NCBI GenBank assembly: GCA_019155185.1 | Contig: CM032794.1 | Coordinates: 9,773,988 to 9,837,987 of the forward strand | Length of the DNA stretch: 64,000 nt | DNA from: Beaufortia kweichowensis | Lineage: Eukaryota; Chordata; Actinopteri; Cypriniformes; Gastromyzontidae | Direction of reading: 5' to 3' | In this document: positions 1-10,742 of the stretch, piece by piece | How positions within the stretch are numbered: the stretch's first letter is position 1 | How the letters are laid out: each line of letters begins with the position of its first letter | Position numbers and translations under genes: made by a program | The notes under the pieces: model-generated | What the model was told of the DNA's origin: nothing | Database searches by the model: none | What the model saw: the letters and a program-made list of their open reading frames with translations, nothing else

Positions 1-10
1 ATAATATTAC

Positions 11-171
11 CATCGCTTGCCAATGCTGCTGGCAGCATAATGTCTCTTACGACTGAGTCAGGATAATTCTGATTTAAGACACACTCTTTAAATGACAAAT
101 TACCATTAACAGCCTCACACAGAGGCTGAAACCAGTCCAAGAATTGTTTACATCTGAGCCTTTGGATAATA
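11..171 (-). CDS. Candidate internal exon of an unidentified gene
   Basis: 161 nt open between acceptor CCCCAG|T and donor GATG|GTAATA; the reading frame has a stop just upstream of the acceptor, as expected in an intron. It encodes RLRCKQFLDWFQPLCEAVNG, then SFKECVLNQNYPDSVVRDIM, LPAALASD. The composition (WF, CEAV, PDSVVRD) looks protein-like, but I cannot name the family. It needs two bases from an earlier exon and leaves one base. A chance open frame is possible. Confidence 0.35.
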
Positions 172-776
172 CTGGGGTTTTAGCAGAAGTTTATTTACTT
201 CAATGAGACAGCAAACATCTGACTGTACTGTATGGCCTAATTTTAGGTAAACGGAAAAAAACAATATCTGATTCGAACTAAACATCATTGAACATTACAT
301 ATTATAACAAGCTCTGCTTAAGAAATAAATGTAAATATAAAACGCTACTTTTTTCAAAATGCAACTTTACTACAGAATATAGTAGTGTACCCCACACATA
401 CTCTTTCTTTAGGTTTCTAGCATACTCATTCAGTGTACCAAAACACATGAGCTTAATCTATCAAGCTCACTTTCAATGTACTTCTATAAAGCTGTCAGTT
501 AATAATGCTGAGTACAGTATGAGAAACACTTCTGTGGTGAAACTTTTTTCTCACAAGAAGCTAACTGACTGCCTGCAAGGCCTTATCTATGTATCCAAAC
601 AGTGATGACATCATACTTCCAATGAATTATGGGCTATGTCAGTTCACAGTTAACACAATGATTACCAGAGTTAAATCAAAGCACTTACTGGTGACTAATC
701 CCAGTAACAGAGGAACACAAACCACTGTCAAAATAGCCTGATGTAATGGGCCACAGTTCCCATTTATGCATTCTCT

Positions 777-878
777 TTATTTATCCAGTTTTCCACTGGA
801 TGTCATAGACACTGCAGGTTGACCACTTGACATTAGTTCACACACACTAGAAGTAAATTCAGCACTGTTTGCTGGTGG
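777..878 (-). CDS. Candidate terminal exon of an unidentified small gene
   Basis: The acceptor CATCCTTAG|CC is followed in phase 0 by 33 codons (PPANSAEFTSSVCELMSSGQ...) and TAA. The stop overlaps AATAAA, and a GT-rich stretch lies about 50 nt later. It is phase-compatible with the candidate first exon at 3462-3406, but nothing proves they join. Confidence 0.15.
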   Translation of the reverse strand, partial: PPANSAEFTSSVCELMSSGQPAVSMTSSGKLDK

Positions 879-3120
879 CTAAGGATGTATAGACAGAGAT
901 CTATGAGACTGAGAGAGAAAACAGTAACTTTATATAAGGATATGGCAACAAGTTAGTAGCTAATGGTTCATTAAACTAAAATGATGCTAGAGTCAATCTC
1001 TGCAATGAAAAGACTGTTTTCAAGAGTTGACAGAAGATAAAAACAAAGCAATAGACCAAACAACAAATAAGAAAATCTGATTTTCAGAAGAAATGATATT
1101 GTTTTCAGGTTGCACAATAGGAAAAGCTTTAAAGCTTTAAAGAATATCATTGGGAATCTGAGCCACCTGCGTTTTAGATTTATGGGGTGTTGAGATATTC
1201 AGTAGATAAATCAGTTAATTTAAAAGTAAATTCCATATATCTATTGACATCGATCTGGCACGTGAACATATTAATCAAACATGCTCATTTGTAGCGCATT
1301 AGGAATGTCAGTTATGTATACAGTATATGGTGTTGCTACAACAGTTGATGGCAACTCAATGGCAATACAGCAGCATGCCAAACAAAATGCCTGAGGTTCA
1401 AACTTGACTAATTGACCAAAATTAGATCATTATTCTCATTGTGTTTTCTTTTTGGGTGGGTGATCTTAATTACCACACATACCATTCAAAGCTGATAGTA
1501 ATTTGTACCTCGAGCGTCAAATCGAATGCAATGAAGCAATTTACATGTCATTTTAAACTACAATTGCAAGCAAGTCAAAGAGAGCAAACTACTTTATGAT
1601 TTGTGCGTTTCACGCAACTTTATTGTTCTTTCACAAACTGGAGTGTCATATCAGGGAGAGATTTGTTTGGTAAGATAATCTCATGAACAGGTGTTGATGG
1701 GTGTATGTCACTCTCATTGTTCCTGTGCCGATTGCAAAGTGCAAGGAGACTGGAAGAGCTTACGCTGTCAATGACGTATTGTAATTTATTTTTGCTTTCA
1801 TCTTTCGTTTTGACAGGATTAAAAAAAGGATGTAGAGTACAAAGAGTAATGTGTGTGTGAAAAAGGGCAATACAGCTGTAAACTACACAGCAGATGCAAT
1901 GCAAGGACAAACTAATCAGACAGCACAATATATTGGACAGAATAACCACCTCATAACTGTCGTATAACAGTTGCCATTAGCAATAAACAGCAAAACCGCA
2001 TATACATTACAGCCCAAAGATGTATTGTATGCAGGTATATGACTGTTTTATGTTTTTGCATTATGACAAGTGGTAAAATAACATTTAAGCAAAAATGCCC
2101 AAATATTACTGTTTACAGTGTGTTTGATACAAACATGAAACAAAATGTTCTTCTCTTATGAGACCCCGTACATTCATGGGGTTCAGAGGGGTGAAGTAAA
2201 CTGCTGTCCCACATTCACAGTTCATTTGTCTGTAAAATCATACATCACCCAGAATTCCCCTGCTCTCCAACACAGACTGCACTGCTGTCTGTCAACCCAA
2301 GCCAAGCCAAGTCAAGCTGCCAGCTCACATACACTGCCACACTGTATTGTTCCCTGGAAACTTATCCAGCGGGAACAAAGTTTGTTTTTAATATTACACT
2401 TCAGCCTTTTAATTTCTGTGGGGAGAACTTAATTAAATACAAGTCAAGTGTAAAGTGCTCTTAGTTTCCAGACAAATCTCTTGGAACCTGGAGGTGAAAC
2501 ACTTCATATCTCACATCATATCTCAACAGGGACGATCTAATTTCACACTCTGCACTATTAACTCTAACTAATGCTAGTTAGATAGCCTTTGTGAAAAAAA
2601 TGTTTACTTATATCATATCTATACAAGTAAACACAAATAAGATATCATAAAAACACAAGATAATTACTGAGAGATACAATGAAAAAATCAGTTATAAATG
2701 CTTTTAAATTAATAAATACAGGCCTGCATAAAAAATATCTGATTTAAAATGATTAATGTGCAACATATTCAATGCATATGTTTTATTATTCATCATTACT
2801 CACAACATCACTCCAACCATATTCTGCTCATGAAATTAGGATATTTTGGGTTAGATAAAGGATTGTCAGGACACACTATATGTATATTTGCTATTCTCAA
2901 TGGGAAATTAATGAATATATGGAAGACATCTGGATTACACTATTTATCTTGAACAAAACGTAAGATGTTTGTCATCCTGAATGGATATCCTGAATCCTGA
3001 TGAAATCTGCCTAACCTCAAGAGAAGCTGAAGGAGGAGAGATGTGATAAAGCTCTGCCACATTATTTATTTCATCAAACAGTTTGTATTAGTTGATGGGC
3101 TCTTATGGAAATCGGTATTT

Positions 3121-3135
3121 AGTGCCATCTGGTGG
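3121..3135 (-). promoter_or_regulatory. CTCF-like binding site
   Basis: On the minus strand CCACCAGATGGCACT fits all 15 positions of the degenerate CTCF core CCASYAGRKGGCRSY. It is a sequence match only. Confidence 0.45.
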
Positions 3136-3405
3136 ACATGTTTTGAGAAGCATGTGTATCTGAGATAAACATTTCTAAATGAGTTTGTTTTTGCTCCCTT
3201 TTTTCCAATATGAATAGTTACGCTTTTAGTTTTAAAGAAAGCATCACTAATAATCAGAGAATCACAAACGGATTTGGTAGCAAAAAACATCAGCGTTAAA
3301 CGTCTTAATATTATCCAGTTAGGCTGCTCGTGCTATACAGTTGGCTATCAAATTAGCAGTTAATGTTGTAGCTTACACATGTTTCTGTATCGTCACACAA
3401 CTTAC

Positions 3406-3462
3406 CCAGACACGCAGACACTCGTTTTGTACATTGTTTACAATGTTCCAAATCCTTTGCAT
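3406..3462 (-). CDS. Candidate first coding exon of an unidentified gene
   Basis: Downstream of a CRE and an E-box, an ATG opens MQRIWNIVNNVQNECLRVW and reaches an excellent donor TGG|GTAAGT in phase 0. An upstream in-frame ATG at 3522 overlaps the CRE and is less likely. No homolog is recognised; no following exon is established. Confidence 0.25.
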
Positions 3463-3468
3463 CGCTAC

Positions 3469-3521
3469 CACGTGACTTACACCTGACGCTGCTGACCTTG
3501 TAGCGTAATACAATGACGTCA
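3469..3521. promoter_or_regulatory. CRE and E-box cluster
   Basis: Holds a perfect palindromic CRE TGACGTCA (3514-3521) and an E-box CACGTG (3469-3474) within 53 bp of an otherwise AT-rich region. The combination is typical of a promoter; the strong minus-strand donor at 3405 suggests transcription leftward. Confidence 0.4.
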
Positions 3522-3522
3522 T

Positions 3523-4355
3523 GCTAACTTTTTTAAGTAGGCTAACACAATAACGTTTTATTGTTTTTGCTTCTATCTTATCTTTTTTTGTTTTAGTTTG
3601 GTATATTTTCACTGTCTATTTGTATAATGTAACAAACGACTGTATTTATTCTACTTGAATATTAATTTTAAAAAAAACATTGCATTAAAACATAAAAACA
3701 GTAACTTCAAAAAGAATACACATACAGAAAATAAGAAAAATGTTATCACTGAAATGCAATAATTATGTGTAATAATATAAAATAAAAATACATAACTGAA
3801 TTATATTAAGATTGCGTGCATACAGTATAAATACTAATTTTTGAATAACATGCACAGTTCCCCAGATAAAGTTGCCGTAAAAACGTACCTAGTTACACAA
3901 ACTGACACTGAAACAAATGTAAGTAAAGAGATAATACATAAACATAAACATCTAAAAAAAGAAGAGGGATGCTAAAAAAAACTTTAAAAAGTCAAAAGAC
4001 AAAACATGCTTTCTGCATTTAGCACTACTTGTCTTTATTTAACATTAGAGAAACTAGAGGAAGTCGCTTTCTGTGGATGTCATGCACTTTTCTGTGGAGT
4101 CTTTCCTTTCAGAATTAAATATAAAGAAGGGGGGAAGCTTAGCCAAATGCTTTGCAGCAAGTTGAGCCCTTTTTTTAGAAAAGCTATGAAATAGGAAAGA
4201 GTTCAGAGAATAAGACCTCTAACAAAAAGAAGTGATCCACCCAGACTTCTCAGATCTGTTGGAAGTAAACATAGCAACTTTAAGTGTGAAGTATCATTAT
4301 CAATACATGAAACTGGTCAGGGGTCATAAAGTATATCTAGACTGTTTAAATTAGA
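3523..4355. other. AT-rich intergenic stretch
   Basis: Runs of A and T, no convincing exon, no inverted repeat. Nothing else seen. Confidence 0.5.
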
Positions 4356-4832
4356 CTAAGCGAAGAAGCATATAAAAAGACCCGTGGGGGTCTCACTTTT
4401 CCCAGTGAGAGGGTTCAACACCCACACTTTTTCTGCAGTTTTTCCGCAGTTTTGCACAAACGCCTTCCAGCAGTCGCTCCTCCGTTTCTCTGGCCGCTCT
4501 GTGTCTGCCTCCTCTCCCCTCCCTCTCAAACATGACACCGGCTGATGATTGGCTGTTCTGCCTTAAGTCCCGCCTCTCTTGGTGTGTTAGATTTATCGGT
4601 CAGCTCGTGCTGAGGAGGCGGGACTTATGGTTCTGGTTATTTACATTCATCCCTTTTCCAGGTACTTTGAATGAGTGTTTATGCTTTCGAGGTTTAAATA
4701 AGCTTGATATGTGTTTGGGAAGATGTTCTGTTTCTGTTTTGTTCTTTGCTATGTTGTTTGTATATCTGGAGTTTGTAACAAAAATAATTTCCCCCTGGGA
4801 TTATTAAAGTATTTCTGATTCTGATTCTTTAG
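4356..4832 (+). mobile_element. Retroelement-like block with (CTGATT)n tail
   Basis: Much more GC-rich than its surroundings, with a TATAAAAAG motif at its left end (about 4371) and a right end reading CCCTGGGATTATTAAAGTA followed by TTCTGATTCTGATTCTT. Such short tandem tails close many fish non-LTR elements. No open reading frame for a polymerase is visible, so it would be a truncated or non-autonomous copy. Confidence 0.35.
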
Positions 4833-5321
4833 CAAGTCTACTGTTGTGTATTTTCACAACAGAGTTTTGACTTATTTTCTGTGTGTTCCTAGTGGGTTTT
4901 TATACTTTTCTAGTATCACTCATTTAAATGGGAAGCTTTTTAAATCTTGTATGTTATACCTTTTGTACCCTTCTGTCATTGTATTCATCGTTTTTATTGT
5001 TAACAAACAAACCACATCCTATCCCCTGCACTTTTGAAAAGCTTGCTATGCCCCTGATAAAGATGCTTGCTTTAGTTTAAATATAAACAAAGATGAAACA
5101 TTAAGCCAATTATTGTATTCAAGTATTCAAATATTGTGATTTACTGCTTACTTTTAAAAGAAATGTACACATGCTTTCTCATTACACTGTAAATTTACAT
5201 AGAAAGCACTTTTTATGCAACCTACTGTATGTCCAACAACTTCCTTTTTCATTCTACATGAGAAAAACAATTGTCAAGTTGTTGTCTACTTTCCATCTGT
5301 CGTTCCTCCAGCATTATCACA
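4833..5321. other. Upstream region of GPCR copy 1
   Basis: AT-rich. A pyrimidine-rich run ending in CAG (5309-5311) ten bases before the ATG may be the acceptor of a 5' UTR intron. No 5' exon was identified. Confidence 0.4.
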
Positions 5322-6242
5322 ATGCAAGTGACCAACAGCTCGGAATTAAACTTCACGAACTGGACCTCTGAGAATAAGACAAGCAGTGCCATTTTCGGAA
5401 TATGCATGATACTTGGCATCCCGGGAAACGTTGCTGTAGTGATGGTCATATTGACACGCTTGAAGAAGAAAAGCTACACTTTACAACTGATACTAAACTT
5501 GGCAGTTTCTGACATCATATGCTTGCTCACCATGCCACTGTGGATCAATAATCAATTGAATGGTTGGAATCTTGGCAGATCTTCTTGCAAGCTCTTCATC
5601 ATTATATTGTATGTTAGTGTTGTGTCCAACCTTCTGACGGTCACGCTGATGAGCGTTCAACGTTATCTGCAGGTCCTGTATCCTCACCGATGGGCCAAGC
5701 TGGGCAGAAGAGGAGAAAAGGCTCTACTGGTCAGTCTGTGGACACTATCAATTGTCATTTCTGGACCTTATTCATTAATATATGATACTGGAGAAAAAGA
5801 ATGTGAGATTTCCATATCTTCAAAAACTGAGAGGTTATTTGTTTTGTGTTTTGAGACCTTGCTATGCTTTATTGTTCCATTCTTAACAATGCTAATCTTT
5901 TACCTCTGTCTCCATAAGAAAGTTAACCAGAAGACATTCTTGAGACACCAAAGAATGACTAAAATGGTGACTTGCATTTTGGTGATATTCTTTCTATTGT
6001 GGGTCCCTTACCATATTTTTAATCTTGTTGAGATAGCTGTTTTAATATTGAAGTTTTCCTACCAACACACAGCTGAGAAGCTGCTTGACTTGGTACATCA
6101 TCACAGACACATTGTTGAGGGCATTGCCTCCTTTAACACCTGTGTGAACCCATACCTGTATGCTTTTTCTTTTAAAAGTCTTCGTAGAAAAGCTAAACAG
6201 CCAGAGAAAGACAACAATGGTACAAAGTGTTCCACAATCTAA
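5322..6242 (+). CDS. Leukotriene B4 receptor-like class A GPCR, tandem copy 1 (306 aa)
   Basis: Seven-transmembrane receptor. N-terminal sequons (NSS, NFT, NWT, NKT) are followed by TM1 with GN at 35-36, TM2 LNLAVSD (Asp64), conserved Cys89 and Cys161, TM6 LWVPYH (Trp227, Pro229) and TM7 NPYLY (276-280). The TM6 entry R-x-x-R-x-T-K-M-V and WVPYHIFNLVE resemble BLT1 (TGRLV..WLPYHVVNLAE), so a leukotriene-B4/chemoattractant receptor role coupling to Gi is likely but inferred. The usual DRY is QRY (113-115). I chose the first ATG that matches copy 3; the upstream reading frame has no ATG. A CAG at 5309-5311 could be a splice acceptor of a 5' UTR intron. Other chemoattractant or P2Y-like receptors remain possible. 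Confidence 0.88.
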   Translation: MQVTNSSELNFTNWTSENKTSSAIFGICMILGIPGNVAVVMVILTRLKKKSYTLQLILNLAVSDIICLLTMPLWINNQLNGWNLGRSSCKLFIIILYVSVVSNLLTVTLMSVQRYLQVLYPHRWAKLGRRGEKALLVSLWTLSIVISGPYSLIYDTGEKECEISISSKTERLFVLCFETLLCFIVPFLTMLIFYLCLHKKVNQKTFLRHQRMTKMVTCILVIFFLLWVPYHIFNLVEIAVLILKFSYQHTAEKLLDLVHHHRHIVEGIASFNTCVNPYLYAFSFKSLRRKAKQPEKDNNGTKCSTI

Positions 6243-7175
6243 TAATGCAGTGAAATATTGTGTGATTGTTGCATAAATGCATTCAGGATTAGATGGCATT
6301 TTGTGGCATCATTGATGCATGATAAATATAAATATATATACATGTATATATTGCTAGCTAAAATTAACACAGGTTTGTAATTTGGACACAATTTTGCAAA
6401 TGACATTTTATTTAAGCATTTGCTTGTTGCGTATATTTACTAAATTAGATATTAAAATATAGTATCTGTTTTGGTTATGCTGATATAAAACCAAACCATC
6501 TAATCATCTTAGGTTTAGCTGTGACTGTATTAATAACAAAACGGATGTGGCTAAAGGGCGTTGTTATAATAGAAAGAAGGAAACAAATGTATACTATTGT
6601 TTAGCTATGTGTCTACTGTGGAAACAAAAGAGAGATACATTTCAGTTCCACGTGTCATGTCTTTCTTTTTCTTCCTGTTAAAAAGCAGAATAACCTTATA
6701 AGGTCTTTAATAATGTTTCCTGGAAAAAGTGTTTAATGAAAGAAAGTTTTTTAGTTTTCATTTCACTGATATCATGTACGGTAAGCACAGTAGTTACTAA
6801 GTAACATTAATAAGTAGTCACCCTTTGTAATTGTTACTATTTTTTATCTCACTCATCACTGAAAGTTACAATGACAACTTCAGAAACAAGATGATATAAA
6901 TCTTCCAGGTTTCAGTCCAGGTTTATCATCAAAGCAACTTGATTTTAAACACAGCAATATTGTGAAATCCATAGATATTGTATGTGTCTAAAAAATATTT
7001 TCGCAATTAAGAAATACTTAAATAATCCAAAAATGGAAAAGGATTTCATCAGACCATATGTGGTTGAGAATGAGGTCATCAAGTGAAATATGTTATAAAG
7101 AAGACAGGAAATGTGAAAATGATTATTTATCAGCAGGTTATCCAAACATACACACTGTCTGCTCTCACTCCTATC
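6243..7175. other. Spacer between GPCR copies 1 and 2
   Basis: AT-rich, with an alternating AT run near 6326-6350. No exon or mobile element recognised. Confidence 0.5.
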
Positions 7176-7960
7176 ATGGAAAACCACAATAGCTCCAATT
7201 TAAACCAATCCAAATCAGCAGTGGTCTGATGGGTCTCTTCTTTTTGATTTCAGTTTCTGGTAATATTTTTGTGGTGTTTTTAATTGTACGTTATTTAAAA
7301 AAGGATAGTTTTACTGTTCATCTAATGCTATACTTGGCTGCCTCGGACATCTTGTGTTTGTCAACCCTGCCTGTGTGGATTTACAATCAACTGTACTCGA
7401 CTGTCCTGCAAGTTTTTTACAACATTCGTCCACTGCAGTGTGTAATGCAGCCTAATAACTGTACAATGCTGAGCGTTCATTGTTGTTTACCAATTCGCCA
7501 TCCATAGATGGTCCAGAATGGACAGGAAAAGAAATTGCTTCTCACCAGCTGGGCTTTGGCACATGCCCAATGTACTCACACAAGAGATCTTTCAGAGCGA
7601 ATATAAAAAATCATTTTTTTAAATAATGGAAACTCTGCTTGGCTTTATTTTACCTTTCATGATCATGTTGGCGTCATACTGTTGTCTACACAAGAAGGCA
7701 ACAGAAGGAGTGTTCTGCCACAGGTGAAGACTGACCAGATTGGTGAACCAAATTGTTGTAATGTTCTTAATTTTTTATGCTCCGCACCACTTTATTAATG
7801 TAGTCGAAATTTTATAAATATTCTTAAGATCATCACAACATTCATAAACAGCTGTGTGAATCCTATCATCTACGCTGTGCCTCAAAGAGTTTGCTTCAAC
7901 AAAAATAACCAGATTTTTAGAGCTCCAGATAACAATTACAGTGAGGCCATTTTGTACCAT
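7176..7960 (+). pseudogene. Leukotriene B4 receptor-like GPCR pseudogene, tandem copy 2
   Basis: Closest to copy 3: it starts MENHNSSNLN, and later has SGNIFVVFLIVRYLKKDSFT and INSCVNPIIYA. It is broken: a deletion after codon 10 shifts the frame into TGA at 7227-7229, part of the TM3 region is missing, a TAG follows the ICL2 segment (7505-7507), the ECL2 region is truncated, and a further shift lies in TM6. The order TM1-TM2, ICL2, TM5, TM6, TM7 is still readable across three frames. Confidence 0.88.
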
Positions 7961-9836
7961 TGGACATACTATTTATTTAAACTATTTACAACATATATAT
8001 TTGGGTTCTCTAGTCCATATTCATACTACAACTTTCAATCTGAATCAGCCAGGTGCTGTTTGTTGACATAATACATTTGGAAAATTTTACAATAACTTGA
8101 TAAAAAATGATATGTATGTGCTGAAAAGTAAATAATAATAATGAATGTAAGTCTTTCAATGTCAGTTCTTCAATGTCAATGTATGTTTTCAATGTTCTGA
8201 TAGTCATCCTAACAGGACTGCAGCAGCAGCAGCCCATCGTTGCTATAGTAACCTTCTCAGGTGTGCAATATCTATTCGCAGCCATCTAATTGGCAACAAT
8301 TTCACACCAGGCAACAATTTACATTGTGTGTTCCATAATACAAGAGGACACGGTTTCTCTAAAAAAGTGGTGAAACATTTCCTTACCTTTATAACCTTAA
8401 GAATGATCAAACAGAATATGATAAAATAGTAAATTCTCACACCAGACTGTGATACAGCATTGTAATTATTATAATATAATATTTTGCTTTAAGCAAAATC
8501 AAAATGTTTTTGTGTACCAAGAATGTGTGAAAAAGTACGTCAACCATATCATTAGGCATATTTGTCAACACATTTATTGTGCAACCAAAAGTGTTTGGGG
8601 GTTACCAAGATGAAATGAGTAATAGTGGTTGGTCATATGATCTGGTCATGAATCAGAAACCTGCCTTTAGTAAAAATAACCAGCTTTCATCGTATAACTG
8701 TTTATCTTATATGGATGAAATCATTTAATCATAAACAGTAGAAAGAATTTGAGAATATTTTAAATAGACCACAGAGTAACGTTCAGTCCATACACTAGAT
8801 GGCAGCAAAGAAATGCACATTGAATCTAAAAAACATCGACGTTGTTTTATACTTTGTGCTGGACGTCAGTATACATATGTAACTATTGAAACTGCCTGCA
8901 CATACAGAGGCTTTTATCCAGCAGTGTTTCTATACACGCATGAAACCAGTGCCAAACTATATGAAAGGACTCTGATCTGTTCTTATACACACAAATAAAA
9001 CACAATAAAAAAGTATTAATAAAAAATGACCTAGGTCGACCTAACCTCTAAGCAACATTAATTTAATATACAGAGTCCTAAAAGCACTGTAAAGTTCATG
9101 TCACCTAAAGTTTCTCCTAAAGTTTTACTTTTTTTAAATGCTAAATAAGTCCTGCCTTGTTTTTGCATCTGAAAACATTTCCATATTTAGACCTGACAGA
9201 CAAGTTGTTGCAGAAATACATTGTATGCTTCAAATGTGCTGTGGACTTCTGAGGATTTTAACAGCATTTATTAGATATTCTTATCCAGAGCCTCTTATAA
9301 ATGCTTAAGCCTCATAACTTTTAATGGTCGACAAATGGCAGAAATAACTTAAAAAAATATCTTACATGCCTATACAAAACCATAATAGTTAATGGAGTGT
9401 AATATGCATCAGACAGGGTATACTGCCCAAAACTGAGATTACTAAACTGATCTAGACTTGTTTCACATTATGAATAGCTATAGTGGGGTTTATGTGGTCA
9501 CATGGTCACCAGTCATCATAAATTGATGATATACATATTAAAATAAGAACTATTAAATTAAAGATGTATCAGCAGACTTACTGTATATCATCTAAAAATA
9601 GGTACCTCTCAAAACATTTCATTCTTCAGATATTTTAGTAGTAATGTTTCAAAACACAGTGACTTTACAAAGACTTCATCCGAAATCATCCGTCTACTGT
9701 AGATCTATGAGAGTATGCAAAGGATTATGAAACTTCCTCAAAACTTCTGTGAATGTGATGTCAGACGGTGATGAAATACAGTATAAATAAGAATGAAAAT
9801 GCAAAAATAATACATTGTACACTAGAGTTTCCTGAC
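7961..9836. other. Spacer between GPCR copies 2 and 3
   Basis: Contains a short (CAG)n run at 8218-8231 and the CTCF-like site at 8792-8806. Nothing else that I can support. Confidence 0.5.
8792..8806 (+). promoter_or_regulatory. CTCF-like binding site
   Basis: ACACTAGATGGCAGC fits 14 of 15 positions of the CTCF core, in the opposite orientation to the site at 3121-3135. It lies between GPCR copies 2 and 3. Confidence 0.35.
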
Positions 9837-10742
9837 ATGCAGAACCAGACTACCTCCAGTTTAAACTTCACCAGCTGGTCAACAACTAACCTGGTCATCA
9901 GTGGTCTGATGGGCCTATTCTTCTTAATTGGAATCCCTGGGAACATTGCGGTTATTATTTTAATAGTTCGCAATTTTAAAAAGAACAATTTTACCGTTCA
10001 TCTGATGCTAAACCTGGCTGTTGCAGACATTTTGTGTTTGGTAACCCTGCCGGGGTGGATCTACAGCGAACTACATAGCATTGACAAACCAACCTGCATG
10101 TTTTTCACAGCAGTCATCTACTGCAGTATGTACTCAGGTGTGATAACAGTAACTGTGCTGAGCGTGTACCGTTGCTTACGGATTCGGCATCCGCAGTTGT
10201 GGTCCAGAATGGACAGGAGGAAAGAGAGGGCACTGCTCCTCACCAGCTGGATCTTGGCGTTGGTTTTCTCGTGTCCTGGTGTATTTACACAAGAGATCAT
10301 TAAAGGAGAATTCAAGACAGAATGTGAAAGAAACCTGAATTCCCACGGGAGGCTTATGGTCGCTGCACTGGAGTCACTGATTGGATTTGTTCTTCCTTTT
10401 CTAATCATTTTGACATCATATTATTACCTGCACAAGAAGGTGAACCAGAGGTTGTTTAAACACAGACAGAGGTTGACCAAACTGGTGACTCGAATTATCA
10501 TAATGTTCTTGATATGCTGGGCTCCACACCACATAATGAAGTTGGTGGATATTTTTGCTAAATTTTTAGGCTCACATCTAAATTTATCTTACATCGGTGA
10601 CATTGTTGGATGTCTTACATTTATTAACAGTTGTGTGAATCCCTTTCTCTATGCTTTTTCCTCAAAGAATTTACTTCAACATAAGGAGACAGAGAAACAA
10701 GAGCCCAATGTCTTTAACATAGAAGCAACTTCTCAGATGTGA
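9837..10742 (+). CDS. Leukotriene B4 receptor-like class A GPCR, tandem copy 3 (301 aa)
   Basis: A paralog of copy 1. It has sequons NQT and NFT, TM1 GN (35-36), TM2 LNLAVAD (Asp64), Cys87 and Cys163, TM6 CWAPHH (Trp228, Pro230) and TM7 NPFLY (278-282). The ICL3/TM6 junction RQRLTKLV matches the BLT pattern. The DRY position is YRC (111-113), losing the acidic residue. Start: ATG 9837 aligns with copy 1; an earlier in-frame ATG at 9771 would add 22 non-homologous residues. A possible acceptor TAG lies 11 bp upstream, the same spacing as in copy 1, hinting at a conserved 5' UTR intron. The ligand is inferred only. Confidence 0.88.
   Translation: MQNQTTSSLNFTSWSTTNLVISGLMGLFFLIGIPGNIAVIILIVRNFKKNNFTVHLMLNLAVADILCLVTLPGWIYSELHSIDKPTCMFFTAVIYCSMYSGVITVTVLSVYRCLRIRHPQLWSRMDRRKERALLLTSWILALVFSCPGVFTQEIIKGEFKTECERNLNSHGRLMVAALESLIGFVLPFLIILTSYYYLHKKVNQRLFKHRQRLTKLVTRIIIMFLICWAPHHIMKLVDIFAKFLGSHLNLSYIGDIVGCLTFINSCVNPFLYAFSSKNLLQHKETEKQEPNVFNIEATSQM

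Larger units (their letters stand above)
172..3405. other. Left-edge AT-rich DNA
   Basis: Apart from the weak exon candidate at 878-777 and the CTCF-like site, I see no gene. A minus-strand reading frame ending at 1620 (about 70 polar residues, stop overlapping AATAAA) is noted but has no supported start, acceptor or homology. Confidence 0.5.

Noticed and set aside
1620..1949. 109-codon minus-strand frame with a stop overlapping AATAAA
   Set aside because: Only its end looks protein-like, with no homology and no convincing acceptor; left out as a gene.
5271..5321. 17-residue N-terminal extension of GPCR copy 1
   Set aside because: The frame begins with TTG, not ATG, and the extra residues are not shared with copy 3.
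9768..9836. N-terminal extension of GPCR copy 3 from ATG 9771
   Set aside because: Non-homologous to copy 1 and polar; ATG 9837 aligns with the paralog and lies 11 bp after a possible acceptor.
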